Under the pieces are notes generated by a model. That model did no database searches. It was not told the DNA's origin and saw only the letters and a list, made by a program, of their open reading frames with translations. Made by a program: the position numbers and the translations under genes. 64,000 nucleotides of DNA from Neisseria montereyensis (GTDB lineage Bacteria > Pseudomonadota > Gammaproteobacteria > Burkholderiales > Neisseriaceae): positions 1 to 64,000 of the forward strand of contig NZ_JANUXW010000004.1 of the NCBI RefSeq assembly GCF_024834045.1, in the 5' to 3' direction. Shown here in pieces: positions 34,610 to 43,571 of the stretch; position 1 is the stretch's first letter; each line of letters starts with the position of its first letter.

Positions 34610-34813
34610 TTAACCGGCCTTATTTCGGTTTATCTGTTGTTCATGCCGTTTCATCTGCCGATTACGCCGCCAAACCTTGACTACCCAAAAAGTAAACAAA
34701 CTGGGCAGTACCGACCAAAATATAAAATAAATCAGCGCTCTTGGAATACTCGGCTGGGCGGCAGAAAATAATATGGTCACAAACAAATATCCGATGGCAA
34801 TAATATACCACAT
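34610..34813 (-). CDS. Small two-helix membrane protein, unknown
   Basis: A 67-residue open frame with two hydrophobic segments (about 2-20 and 28-46) and a strongly basic tail (VWRRNRQMKRHEQQINRNK), as expected for a small inner-membrane protein with the tail in the cytoplasm. No family is recognised. It lies alone between rpsB and the divergent alcohol dehydrogenase. It may be real, but there is no independent support. Confidence 0.5.
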   Translation of the reverse strand: MWYIIAIGYLFVTILFSAAQPSIPRALIYFIFWSVLPSLFTFWVVKVWRRNRQMKRHEQQINRNKAG

Positions 34814-34891
34814 CGTTTTAACTATCCCTTAAACTAAATTTTCGTCCTAAATTCTTAATATAGAATATAATTTATATTGTCAACCAAAGTT

Positions 34892-34906
34892 TAGTTATCC
34901 TAACTA
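34892..34906. promoter_or_regulatory. Possible operator before the alcohol dehydrogenase
   Basis: TAGTTA-TCC-TAACTA is a perfect 15-bp inverted repeat, 33 nt before the start codon and just downstream of an AT-rich AATATAGAATATAATTTATATT promoter-like stretch. Its position suits a repressor or MerR-type site. No regulator gene is adjacent. Confidence 0.35.
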
Positions 34907-34939
34907 TTCATGACGTATAACCGATAAGGAGTATCAAAA

Positions 34940-36112
34940 ATGAATACACATAGTCATGCTCATTCAGAAAGCACACCCATTAATCCCGCCGACTTACTGG
35001 ATATGAAAGCTGCTGTTGTTTCAGGGAAAGGCGCTGATTTTGAAATCCAATCTCTAAAAATACGTCAGCCTAAACATGACGAAGTGTTGGTCAAAATCGT
35101 GGCAACGGGTATCTGCCATACAGATGTTAGCGCACGCAATCAATATTATCCGGTACCTTTACCCGTAGTGTTAGGCCATGAAGGCGCGGGTATCATCCAA
35201 GCAGTAGGAAGCGAAGTTAGGGATCTCGAAGTAGGCGACCATGTGATTCTGACCTACGGCTATTGCGGACATTGTGAAGAGTGCTATACCGGCAAACAAC
35301 CTTTCTGCGTGGAATCTTATGAGCGCAACTTCGGCGGTAGCGATATGGACGGCAGCCATGCCATTTTTGATGCTCAAAACAATCCGATTAACGACCACTT
35401 CTTCTCACAATCTTCTTTTGCCACTTTGGCCATAGCGCATGAAAGTAACGCCATTAAAGTTCCTAAAAATGCGCCCATCGAATTGCTCGGCCCGTTAGGT
35501 TGCGGTATCCAAACCGGTGCCGGTACCGTGATGAACGCTTTAGAAGTAACACCCGCCAGCAGCTTTGCCGTATGGGGGGCAGGTTCCGTTGGTTTGAGCG
35601 GATTATTGGGTGCCAAACTACTGGGCGCATCCACCATTATTGCCGTTGATATTGTCGACTCGCGCTTAGAGCTTGCCAAAGAATTGGGGGCAACGCATGT
35701 TATCAACAGTAAAAAACAAGATCCGGTTGAGGCCATTAGAGAGATTACCGGCGGCGGGGTAAAATTTGCCTTGGAAACCACCGGCATACCGGCCATACTT
35801 ACCCAAGGCGTCAACGCATTAGGCCGTTTGGGAAAAATCGCGGTAGTCGGCGCACCGCCGATGGGTACACCTGCCGAATTTGATGTTAACGATTTACTGA
35901 TTTACGGTAAAAGCATTATCGGCAACGTTCAAGCCAGAACAACACCGAAAAAATTTATTGCCGACTTGGTCGACCTCTACCTCAAAGGCGATTTCCCATT
36001 TGACAAATTAGTCAAATATTATGATTTTAAAGATATCAACCAAGCAGTGGCAGACAGCCATAGCGGCGTGACTTTAAAACCGATTTTAAAAATCGCCGAT
36101 GCCGCACTCTGA
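34940..36112 (+). CDS. Zinc-dependent NAD(P) alcohol dehydrogenase
   Basis: Medium-chain dehydrogenase, 390 residues, resembling the XylB-type aryl-alcohol dehydrogenases. Catalytic zinc ligands are Cys59 (TGICHTDV) and His80 (GHEGAG) plus the later cysteine in GPLGCGIQTGAG. The structural zinc site is Cys109, 112, 115 and 123. The Rossmann loop is WGAGSVGLSGLLGAK, followed by AVDIVD, an acid that favours NAD. An unusual His-rich start (MNTHSHAHSES) extends the usual N-terminus by about 20 residues; the ATG has an AAGGAG site, so I keep it. It likely oxidises or reduces aldehydes such as benzaldehyde; the substrate is inferred. Confidence 0.88.
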   Translation: MNTHSHAHSESTPINPADLLDMKAAVVSGKGADFEIQSLKIRQPKHDEVLVKIVATGICHTDVSARNQYYPVPLPVVLGHEGAGIIQAVGSEVRDLEVGDHVILTYGYCGHCEECYTGKQPFCVESYERNFGGSDMDGSHAIFDAQNNPINDHFFSQSSFATLAIAHESNAIKVPKNAPIELLGPLGCGIQTGAGTVMNALEVTPASSFAVWGAGSVGLSGLLGAKLLGASTIIAVDIVDSRLELAKELGATHVINSKKQDPVEAIREITGGGVKFALETTGIPAILTQGVNALGRLGKIAVVGAPPMGTPAEFDVNDLLIYGKSIIGNVQARTTPKKFIADLVDLYLKGDFPFDKLVKYYDFKDINQAVADSHSGVTLKPILKIADAAL

Positions 36113-36159
36113 TAACGTATCTTGAGTTTACGTTAAAAAAGAGTAGCGACAGCAAACCC

Positions 36160-36200
36160 ATGCCGACCCGACAGAATAACGCTGTCGGGTCGGCATTTTA
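36160..36200 (+). terminator. Intrinsic terminator after the alcohol dehydrogenase
   Basis: ATGCCGACCCGACAG pairs perfectly with CTGTCGGGTCGGCAT (15 bp, short AATAACG loop), followed by TTTTAT. Confidence 0.88.
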
Positions 36201-36306
36201 TATTGCTATCGGGTTTACAAAATATTCAGACGGCCCCATATCCAATCTACTTCCAGCCTGACACGGCAACATAAACCTTATCAGTGGAATCATTCAAGCA
36301 CTTTGC

Positions 36307-36354
36307 TATACAATAAAACCCAAGCAAGCTTTTTCAGGCTTGCTTATTTTGTAT
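36307..36354. other. Inverted repeat between adh and the gamma-carbonic anhydrase gene
   Basis: AAGCAAGC and GGCTTGCTT form a strong stem, extended by ATACAA/TTTTGTAT around it. It is placed between the adh terminator and the next gene, so it does not end a known gene. It could terminate a small transcript or be a processing site. The rest of 36201-36431 shows two uptake sequences and no gene. Confidence 0.4.
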
Positions 36355-36431
36355 AACCAATCAATTTTAAAATGAAATTGCAGGCCGTCTGAAACGGTAT
36401 ATTTTAATAAACAAAATAACGGAGAAACAAA

Positions 36432-36983
36432 GTGAACATCCGCCCCTACCTCAAACATTACCCCCAGATTCACGAAAGCTGCTATATCGACCCTGTTTCT
36501 ACCGTTATCGGGGAAGTATCCTTAGCCGAAAATGTCTCTATTTGGCCGTTTGCCGTATTACGCGGCGACGTCAACAGCATTACGATTGGCGCGCGTAGTA
36601 ATGTACAGGATTTAAGCATGGTACACGTCTCACACAAAACGCCTGAAAAGCCGGAAGGCTCGCCATTGGTGATAGGTGAAGATGTAACCATCGGCCATAA
36701 GGTTATGCTGCATGGTTGTACGATTGGCAACCGCGTATTGGTCGGCATGGGCACGATTATTCTGGATGATGTGGTGGTAGAAGATGATGTGATGATTGGT
36801 GCGGGCAGTTTGGTGCCGCCCCGCAAACGCCTGCAAAGCGGTTTTCTTTATGTCGGCTCCCCGGTTAAACAAGTTCGCCCGCTGAGTGATGAAGAAAAAG
36901 CCTTTTTGGTTTATTCCGCCGAACATTATATGCGCGTTGCCGCCAACCATAAGCAAACCATACAGAAACAAGAATCAGTTTAA
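36432..36983 (+). CDS. Gamma-carbonic anhydrase family protein (YrdA-like)
   Basis: A 183-residue left-handed beta-helix protein built from hexapeptide repeats (PVSTVIGEVSLAENVSIWPFAVLRGD, then ITIGARSNVQDLSMVHV). The metal-binding histidines of the gamma-CA family are seen in VHVSH, IGHKVMLH and the same repeat row. Many YrdA-type members bind zinc, and their carbonic anhydrase activity is unproven, so the name is a family label. GGAG precedes the GTG start at 36432. Monocistronic. Confidence 0.88.
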   Translation: MNIRPYLKHYPQIHESCYIDPVSTVIGEVSLAENVSIWPFAVLRGDVNSITIGARSNVQDLSMVHVSHKTPEKPEGSPLVIGEDVTIGHKVMLHGCTIGNRVLVGMGTIILDDVVVEDDVMIGAGSLVPPRKRLQSGFLYVGSPVKQVRPLSDEEKAFLVYSAEHYMRVAANHKQTIQKQESV

Positions 36984-37361
36984 AATATTAATAATTTCAA
37001 AGAGCTGTTGATTTAACAGCTCTTTCTTCAACCAATACAACATAAAATAATGTTTTAAATATATTTCTTATTTTTTATAAATACCTAACTTTTTACGCTT
37101 GATAAAATACTCTGCATTTTATTGTAATATCATTTCAATCATAACCATTCAAGCTGCTTATTCCATTCCTCTATATCATATTCAATACAATAAACTTTCC
37201 AAATCAATGCTGATATAGCAAACATTAAATTTTTGTTATTTTCCTACGTAAATTCCTACCCTATTTGTTAAGGCTATATTAGAATGGCCTTTCCGAAAGG
37301 CTTTATATGACATCACTTTGTCTACTAATGCCGAAAATACACTAACTCAACTAAAAGAATA
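36984..37361. other. Intergenic region before the AGCS symporter
   Basis: Very AT-rich. It contains a clear terminator of the previous gene at 36999-37027 and presumably the symporter promoter, which I cannot pin down. No gene and no uptake sequence are seen. Confidence 0.6.
36999..37027 (+). terminator. Intrinsic terminator after the gamma-CA gene
   Basis: AAAGAGCTGTT pairs with AACAGCTCTTT around a GATTT loop, followed by C and T residues. Confidence 0.8.
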
Positions 37362-38786
37362 GTGATGATTATGGATATATCAGTATTTCACGAATTTATT
37401 AATTATGTGAGCGGGCATTTATGGAATGGGTTAATCTTCCTATTACTGGGTACCGGCTTATTTTTTACGCTGGCAACCGGCTTTGTTCAAATCAGATTGT
37501 TTGCCCGCAGTATTAAAGAAATGTTGGGCGGCCGCGAAGTCGGTGATGATCCCCACGGCATCACACCGTTTCAAGCCTTTGTTACCGGTCTCGCCAGCCG
37601 CGTAGGCGTGGGCAATATCGGTGGCGTAGCCATTGCGATTACACTCGGCGGCCCCGGCGCGGTTTTCTGGATGTGGGTAACCGCTTTAATCGGCATGAGC
37701 TCTGCTTTTGCCGAATCTTCATTGGCTCAGTTATTTAAAATCCGCGACCATGAAAACGGCCATTTCCGCGGCGGCCCTGCTTATTACATCAGCCAGGGCT
37801 TAAAACAAAGATGGGCGGGCATATTGTTTGCCTTGAGTTTAATTTTCTGTTTCGGTTTGGTCTTTAACGCCGTCCAATCCAATTCCATTGTTGCCGCAAC
37901 CGAAGTGGCTTGGGGCTGGAACAAACACGCGGTAGGCGTTGGTTTGGTGATTTTCACCGCACCGATTATTTTCGGCGGTATCCGCCGTGTTTCACGCGTA
38001 GCAGAAGCCATTGTTCCCGCTATGGCGCTCATCTATCTGCTACTGGCCTTCTATGTGATTATTATGAATATCTCCGAAGTACCCCGCGTATTCGGTATGA
38101 TTTTCGGCTCCGCATTCGAACTCAAAGCAGCCGGCGGCGGCTTGGTCGGCGCTATTTCCGCAGCCATGATGAACGGTATCAAACGCGGCTTATACTCCAA
38201 TGAAGCCGGCCAAGGTTCTGCACCGAATGCAGCGGCAGCGGCAGATGTGAAACACCCTGTATCACAAGGTGTGATTCAAATGTTGGGTGTGTTTGTCGAT
38301 ACCATTATCGTGTGTTCTTGTACTGCCTTTCTGGTGTTGCTCGCCAACTTCAATCCGGGCGAACTCACCGGCGTACAACTTACCCAAGCGGCCATTGTCA
38401 ACCACGTCGGCGCATGGGGGGCGGATTTCTTAGCCGTTGTCCTGTTCTTATTCGCATTTTCCACCATTATCGGCAACTATTCTTATGCGGAATCCAATAT
38501 CCAATTTATCAACAGCCACTGGCTGCTGTTGGCCATCTTCCGTATGTGCGTATTGGGTATGGTGTACTTTGGTGCCGTAAACAGCGTACCGCTGGTATGG
38601 GATATGGCCGACTTGTCTATGGGCATTATGGCTTTAATCAACCTGATTGCGATTCTGGCCCTCAGCCCGCTGGTTTTCCTCTTGCTGAAAGACTACAACG
38701 GCAAATTGAAAATGGGCAAAGAACCCGTATTCAAACTTTCAGAACATCCCGTATTGAAACGCCGCTTTAAATCAGATATTTGGTAA
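37362..38786 (+). CDS. Alanine/glycine:cation symporter (AGCS family)
   Basis: Inner-membrane transporter of 474 residues with about eleven hydrophobic helices. It should import alanine or glycine with sodium or protons. The family signatures GVGNIGGVAIAITLGGPGAVFWMW and GLYSNEAGQGSAPNAAAAAD are both present. Of two near-by ATG codons I keep the first; the second (37371, MDISVFHEF) is equally possible. Single gene ending in a strong terminator. Confidence 0.93.
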   Translation: MMIMDISVFHEFINYVSGHLWNGLIFLLLGTGLFFTLATGFVQIRLFARSIKEMLGGREVGDDPHGITPFQAFVTGLASRVGVGNIGGVAIAITLGGPGAVFWMWVTALIGMSSAFAESSLAQLFKIRDHENGHFRGGPAYYISQGLKQRWAGILFALSLIFCFGLVFNAVQSNSIVAATEVAWGWNKHAVGVGLVIFTAPIIFGGIRRVSRVAEAIVPAMALIYLLLAFYVIIMNISEVPRVFGMIFGSAFELKAAGGGLVGAISAAMMNGIKRGLYSNEAGQGSAPNAAAAADVKHPVSQGVIQMLGVFVDTIIVCSCTAFLVLLANFNPGELTGVQLTQAAIVNHVGAWGADFLAVVLFLFAFSTIIGNYSYAESNIQFINSHWLLLAIFRMCVLGMVYFGAVNSVPLVWDMADLSMGIMALINLIAILALSPLVFLLLKDYNGKLKMGKEPVFKLSEHPVLKRRFKSDIW

Positions 38787-38830
38787 ACCAACCAAGCCAA
38801 TATGCTGCGTAAACCGGCAATTTAAATAAA

Positions 38831-38860
38831 AACAGGGCGGATAATATCCGCCCTGTTTTT
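38831..38860 (+). terminator. Intrinsic terminator after the AGCS gene
   Basis: AACAGGGCGGATA/TATCCGCCCTGTT stem followed by TTT. The GGGCGGATA core resembles the REPIN palindrome arm, so a repeat may have been adopted as terminator. Confidence 0.85.
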
Positions 38861-38990
38861 ATTGCCTCAATCTCTTACCTTCGTACTAATTGACATCTGC
38901 TTTTAAAAACATTCACTTTGACCTCTATACCCTATCCTGCTTTCAGACGGCCGTCTGAATCTACACTATGCCATTCATATCCAATAATAA

Positions 38991-39019
38991 AGGCCGTCTG
39001 AAAACGTTTCAGACGGCCT
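38991..39019. terminator. Inverted uptake-sequence terminator
   Basis: AGGCCGTCTGAAAACGTTTCAGACGGCCT hairpin between convergent AGCS and LD-transpeptidase-like genes. An additional GACGGCCGTCTGA self-overlapping copy lies at about 38945-38958. Confidence 0.75.
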
Positions 39020-39039
39020 CATCAGCTCATTTGCAATAG

Positions 39040-39462
39040 CTAAACCACTTCCAATACAAAATAAGCTTTGAGTTGCTCATAAACATCATTGGTCACATTG
39101 ATACAGCCATTGGTCATGATCCGGTCTTTCACCCGTGAAGAAGCGATCCTTTCCATCCGCCGCTCTTCCGGTTTTAACGTCCATACCCGGTGAACCGCAA
39201 ACATAAAGTTACCCTCTTCCTTAAATTTCATCACATCACCGCCATAGCCGCGATAATGGGTTTTGACGATATTTAAGTCGAACACACCTTTCGGCGTTGT
39301 CTTTCCGATAAGCACGGGGTAACAATGGTTATCTTCCAAACACATTTCTGCCCTGTCCAGATAAACCGTTGCTTTACGTTTTTTCAACTGATCAATATTG
39401 CCGGCCTGTGCAACCATAGTCAGGCCGAGCAACATACTCACCAAAATCTGTTTTTTCATCAC
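39040..39462 (-). CDS. LD-transpeptidase-like (YkuD-fold) exported protein
   Basis: A 140-residue secreted protein with signal peptide MMKKQILVSMLLGLTMVAQA. The mature part resembles the YkuD catalytic domain: YPVLIGKTTPKGVFDL, a VHRVW segment at the usual histidine position, and TNGCINVTNDVYEQL where the family has the S/T-x-G-C-I/V catalytic cysteine. It is short, and the HG-x-S motif is altered, so activity is uncertain; it may modify peptidoglycan or be a degenerate relative. Its start is 6 nt from the BamE-like gene's stop, forming a two-gene operon. Confidence 0.72.
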   Translation of the reverse strand: MMKKQILVSMLLGLTMVAQAGNIDQLKKRKATVYLDRAEMCLEDNHCYPVLIGKTTPKGVFDLNIVKTHYRGYGGDVMKFKEEGNFMFAVHRVWTLKPEERRMERIASSRVKDRIMTNGCINVTNDVYEQLKAYFVLEVV

Positions 39463-39467
39463 TATAT

Positions 39468-39929
39468 TTATTGACGGATACGTTTCGGAGAAGTTTCCAC
39501 TTCACGGATAATCACTTCGCGCACCGGCTCTTGTGCACGCGGTCCGCAACCTTCCGGCAGCCAGAAGAAGCTTTGCGCATTCATATTTTTATCAAACAAG
39601 ATTTTGTATTGGCAAGTTTTAAGTTCGCCATCTTCACGGTAATTAAACAAATAATCCCATTCGCGTACAGAATACATGCCTTCGTTAAAGTGCGGACGAC
39701 CAATCAGGTTATAGATTTGATCTTTGTTCATACCGGCTTCGATTTGACGCACATTATCCCAATTCGGCCATGAACCATGTTGGGTACCGCTATGGCGGAA
39801 TGTGGTTTTTTCAGGATTCGGCCATACCGGGTTATCGGTCATACCTTCATCATTTACTTGGCTTAAATTACCACAGGCAGCTAAAGCAAATGCGGCTACT
39901 ACGGGCAAAATCATTGCAGACAGTTTCAT
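39468..39929 (-). CDS. BamE/SmpA-like outer-membrane lipoprotein
   Basis: A 153-residue lipoprotein (signal MKLSAMILPVVAAFALAAC, lipobox LAAC with Cys19). The centre, VRQIEAGMNKDQIYNLIGRPHFNEG followed by REWDYLFNYRED, matches the SmpA/OmlA (BamE) domain pattern of G-M-x-x-x-x-V-x-x-x-L-G-x-P. BamE is a BAM complex accessory. This protein is longer at both ends, so it may be a BamE relative and not BamE itself. Upstream gene of the LD-transpeptidase-like gene. Confidence 0.75.
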   Translation of the reverse strand: MKLSAMILPVVAAFALAACGNLSQVNDEGMTDNPVWPNPEKTTFRHSGTQHGSWPNWDNVRQIEAGMNKDQIYNLIGRPHFNEGMYSVREWDYLFNYREDGELKTCQYKILFDKNMNAQSFFWLPEGCGPRAQEPVREVIIREVETSPKRIRQ

Positions 39930-39995
39930 TATATATTTCCTTTCAATTATTCTGTTCTCGATAGGCCGCCCGGTTTCAGACGGCCTCAGCAGTTA

Positions 39996-41291
39996 TTACC
40001 ACTGGTAGCCCACGCTGGCACCCCAGTTCACATCTTTTTGGGTATTGAAGCCAACGCCAAACTTAGTCGACCATTTATTGTTGTCCGAATTATGGGCGTA
40101 TCCCAATGCAATGGCCTGTTCGTCTTTATAACCACCAACTGCGGCAGATACCAAGCTTTTACCCGGCTCGTTCGGACGTTGCAAGAAGCCAATCGCGGTC
40201 GCTCCGGCAATACCGGCACGCAAATCTTTTTTGATGTCGTCAACATGGTTTCTCAGTCCTTCCACATCAGCGGCATTTTGATTGGCCTGCTCGGCAACAC
40301 GGAACAATTGGCTGCCGTTAATCGCATCGGTACTGGTTGCATTAATACGGCCGGCGGCAACATTGGTTACCGTACGTTCCGCACCAGTGGAACCCACACT
40401 AACCGTACCCACCGGAGCCGTACCGGCAAATCCGCCGTAAGTATAGCCGCCGACAGTGGCAGAAGTCGTACCCACGGCAGCAGCTGTTCTGGAAGCGCTG
40501 CCCAAAGCAACAGAACCCGGCTCAGACGCATTTGCTTACGTACCGATAGCAACAGCGTTCAACGCAGAAGCCCGTGCACCGGAACCTTGAGCGATACTGT
40601 TTGCAGAAGAGGCATTGGCATTGCGGCCGATTGCAATCGCTTCACTACCTGTCGCCTGCGCTCTGTTACCCAAAGCAGTTGCGGCAAATGCAGTTGCTTT
40701 CGCGCCTGCACCAATACCGGTTGAAGCCACTTCGGTAGATTGGGCATAAGTACCCATTGCAATAGAAGACTGACCGCTGGCTTGCGAACGGGTACCGATC
40801 GCGGTTGACACACGACCCGAACCTTGAGCAGCAGTACCGATAGCAACCGAATAGTTTTCAGTCGCCTGTGCATTTTGACCCAAAGCAGTGCTTGAGCCGC
40901 CACTAGCCAATGCCTGACGACCGACTGCAGTATCGGCATTGTTTACCGCTTGTGACAAATTACCTACTGCAGTAGATGAAATACCTGTGGATTTCGATAT
41001 AGGGCCGATAGCAATCGAACCGTTTTTAGTAGATTCGGTATCGGTACCCACCGCAATCGAACCTTGGTCCGCTGCCATAGCATTAATACCGGCGGCAATC
41101 GAATAACGACCAACCGCACCTTCACCCATAGCATTCTTTGCCACACCACCCGGATTCGGGTTAATACCCATATAAGCGCCGACCATATCGGCTTGGGCCT
41201 GAGCAGCAAAACCTAATAAAACAGCAGCAACCGAAGCAGCAATAACATGCTGTTTGGATTTTTTGTAGGCGACTTTTATATTTTGGTTCAT
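39996..41291 (-). pseudogene. Trimeric autotransporter adhesin (YadA-like), interrupted by an in-frame stop
   Basis: From the ATG at 41291 (GGAGAAAATC ribosome site) the frame encodes an extended signal peptide cut after AAQAQA, then about fourteen-residue YadA head repeats (such as SIAMGTYAQSTEVAST). After about 250 residues it hits TAA at 40536-40538. The same frame continues without shift through more head sequence, an ISNxxA-like neck region, a short stalk and a complete YadA anchor of four beta-strands ending in GYQW at 39996. In the matching repeat units this position reads IGTxAQA, so CAA to TAA is the simplest change. Read through, the protein would be 431 residues. It may be silent, or the stop may be an error. 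Confidence 0.8.
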
Positions 41292-42071
41292 GATTTTCTC
41301 CACATAAAGAGTATCGTTCCGGCCTATTATTAAAGACATTTGCCCCAACGGCACAAGTTAGTATCTGCGCAATAACCAACCTGACTTTACGATACGGTTA
41401 AATAAAAGTTGTAAGTAAAAATTGATACGGTTTAATTTAAGAATTAAATTTCTTAATTCGCTCTTATGATTCATCATATAACTTTACTGCATCAGACCAA
41501 AGTAAAATTTAACAATTAAAAATTTTGATTAACAAAAAATTTTATAAAATAACTTAATTAATTATTTAAGTTATTATTATATATAATATAGTTTTTATAT
41601 TTTTCTTTACATTTAGATAACACTTGAGATTATTTAATTTACATTTATTTTTTAAAACTAAAAAAAATAAACTTTTTTTGATTAAATTAATTATTTATCA
41701 TGAAAAAATAGGTTCTCAATTTAATTTAATAAATGAAATATTATATTTGTTTATTTATGAATATTGAATATTTCCAAATTACATATTAAATTTTTGCAAT
41801 ACCTTATTTTGCAAGAAACTGTTGCATTTTTTACACTTTAATAGCATCTACCTCCACAATCGGATTTCTTTTCACTACATCAAAAATTAATTTTTTTGTA
41901 TAAAATATTTATATATCATTTTTATTTAAATAAATTAACTTTTAATGAATCCCTCATTATGTTGGATTACCATTTATTTAGCCTATCCCAATGCCTGATA
42001 GAAACTTTCACGAAAAACTTTACCTTCAGGTAAAATAATCACATCAAAACAAAACCGGCTCTAAATTTCTT
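41292..42071. other. 780-bp AT-rich intergenic region
   Basis: Strikingly AT-rich, with long runs of A and T and no open frame of note, no uptake sequences and no repeats recognised. It separates the divergent adhesin and pyrD genes. Such regions often hold promoters bound by nucleoid proteins, but nothing specific is identifiable. Confidence 0.6.
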
Positions 42072-43076
42072 ATGTATTCATTTATCCGCCCCCTATTATT
42101 TAAAGCAGACCCTGAAAAATCGCATTACCTAGCATTACACAGCTTAAACTATGCTTACCGTTTGGGGGTATTGCCTAAAGTCAACCCGCAAACCCACCCC
42201 GTGCAACTAATGGGGCTAACCCTGCCCAATCCGGTCGGGCTGGCGGCCGGTTTGGATAAAAACGGCGAATATATTGATGCGCTGGCCGCACTCGGTTTCG
42301 GATTTATCGAAGTCGGTACCGTGACCCCGCGCCCGCAAAGCGGCAATCCGCAGCCGCGTTTATTCCGCCTGCCCGAACACAAAGCGATTATCAACCGCAT
42401 GGGCTTCAATAATCACGGCATCGATGCCATGATCCGCAACATTACCCAAAGCCGCTATCAAGGAATTCTCGGTATTAATATCGGTAAAAATGCCGATACC
42501 CCGATAGAACGGGCGGCAGATGATTATCTGATTTGCTTGGAAAAAGCCTATCCCCACGCCAGCTATATCACGGTGAATATTTCATCGCCCAACACCAAAA
42601 ACCTGCGCGACTTACAAGGCGGCAACGAATTGGCGGCGTTATTGGGCAAATTAAAAGACAAACAGCAACAGCTTGCCGCTGCAGCCGGCCGTTATGTGCC
42701 GCTGGCGGTGAAAATTGCGCCGGATTTAGAAGACAACCAAATTGCCGACATTGCCGAAGTGGCGGTGCAAACCGAAATGGATGCGGTGATTGCCACCAAT
42801 ACCACCATTGATAAAACCATCTTGGGCGCACATCCGTTGGCGCAAGAACAAGGTGGTTTGAGTGGTGAACCGGTGCGGGAAAAAAGCAACCGTGTGTTGG
42901 CGCAACTTGCTCATGATTTAGCGGGCAAGCTGCCGATTATCGGGGTTGGCGGAATTGGCAGCGGCGAAGATGCCGTAGAAAAAATGCGTTTGGGTGCAAC
43001 CGCCGTTCAACTATACAGCGGCTTGATTTATCAAGGGCCGGACTTGGTGAAAGAATGTTTGAAAGCCTGCGTTTAA
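42072..43076 (+). CDS. pyrD: Dihydroorotate dehydrogenase (quinone), class 2
   Basis: Oxidises dihydroorotate to orotate and passes electrons to the quinone pool at the inner membrane. The 334 residues begin with the short membrane-associating helices of class 2 enzymes ([22 protein letters not shown]), then [29 protein letters not shown] with the catalytic serine, and the FMN loop [13 protein letters not shown]. Monocistronic, ended by an inverted DUS pair. Confidence 0.96.
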   Translation: MYSFIRPLLFKADPEKSHYLALHSLNYAYRLGVLPKVNPQTHPVQLMGLTLPNPVGLAAGLDKNGEYIDALAALGFGFIEVGTVTPRPQSGNPQPRLFRLPEHKAIINRMGFNNHGIDAMIRNITQSRYQGILGINIGKNADTPIERAADDYLICLEKAYPHASYITVNISSPNTKNLRDLQGGNELAALLGKLKDKQQQLAAAAGRYVPLAVKIAPDLEDNQIADIAEVAVQTEMDAVIATNTTIDKTILGAHPLAQEQGGLSGEPVREKSNRVLAQLAHDLAGKLPIIGVGGIGSGEDAVEKMRLGATAVQLYSGLIYQGPDLVKECLKACV

Positions 43077-43117
43077 ATCCTGATTTTTCAACCCTAATAA
43101 AACCAATAGAATGAAAT

Positions 43118-43148
43118 AGGCCGTCTGAAAACATTTTCAGACGGCCTA
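43118..43148. terminator. Inverted uptake-sequence terminator between pyrD and rnpB
   Basis: AGGCCGTCTGAAAAC/TTTTCAGACGGCCTA hairpin placed between the convergent pyrD and rnpB transcripts, so it can serve both. Confidence 0.8.
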
Positions 43149-43164
43149 TTTTTCAAACAATCAT

Positions 43165-43527
43165 ACAGGTCGGGCGATAAGCCGGGTTCTGTCGTTGGAC
43201 AGCCATTCCTCTAGGCACACCATTGCTGATGCACTCCAGCAACCTACCCGAACACTCGGCGAGCAGCGTTATCGTGTTCTGTTTGGTCTTGCTCCGAATG
43301 GGGTTTAGCCTGCTGCGCCTTGTTACCAAGTGCACGGTGCGCTCTTACCGCACCTTTTCACCCTTACCTGTACCGCCTTTTCAGACGGCCATCGGCGGTT
43401 TTGCTTTCTGCTCCACTTTCCGTCGCATTACTGCGCCCGGCCGTTAGCCGGCATTCTGCTCTTCGGAGCCCGGACTTTCCTCCCCGCATGCCTGAAGCAT
43501 GGCGCGGCGGCTGTCTGCCCGGCCTGT
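43165..43527 (-). ncRNA. rnpB: RNase P RNA (class A)
   Basis: Catalytic RNA of RNase P. The minus strand contains the universal GAGGAAAGTCCGGGC near the 5' end and GAACCCGGCTTATCG near the 3' end. Ends are set by the P1 helix, ACAGGCCGGGC pairing with GCCCGACCTGT with a single mismatch, giving about 363 nt. An uptake sequence lies inside, at about 43379-43390 (TTTTCAGACGGCC in plus orientation). A TATAAT box lies 10 nt upstream. Confidence 0.95.
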
Positions 43528-43536
43528 AAGCGGCGG

Positions 43537-43542
43537 ATTATA
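43537..43542 (-). promoter_or_regulatory. -10 box of rnpB
   Basis: A perfect TATAAT on the minus strand, 10 nt upstream of the predicted RNA 5' end. No convincing -35 hexamer was found at 16-18 nt. Confidence 0.6.
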
Positions 43543-43571
43543 GCACGCCCAAGCTTTCGGCGCGGTTATAT

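Noticed and set aside
39996-40505. Independent gene starting after the adhesin stop
   Set aside because: The only start is a TTG without a ribosome site or signal peptide, and the frame is the direct continuation of the adhesin.
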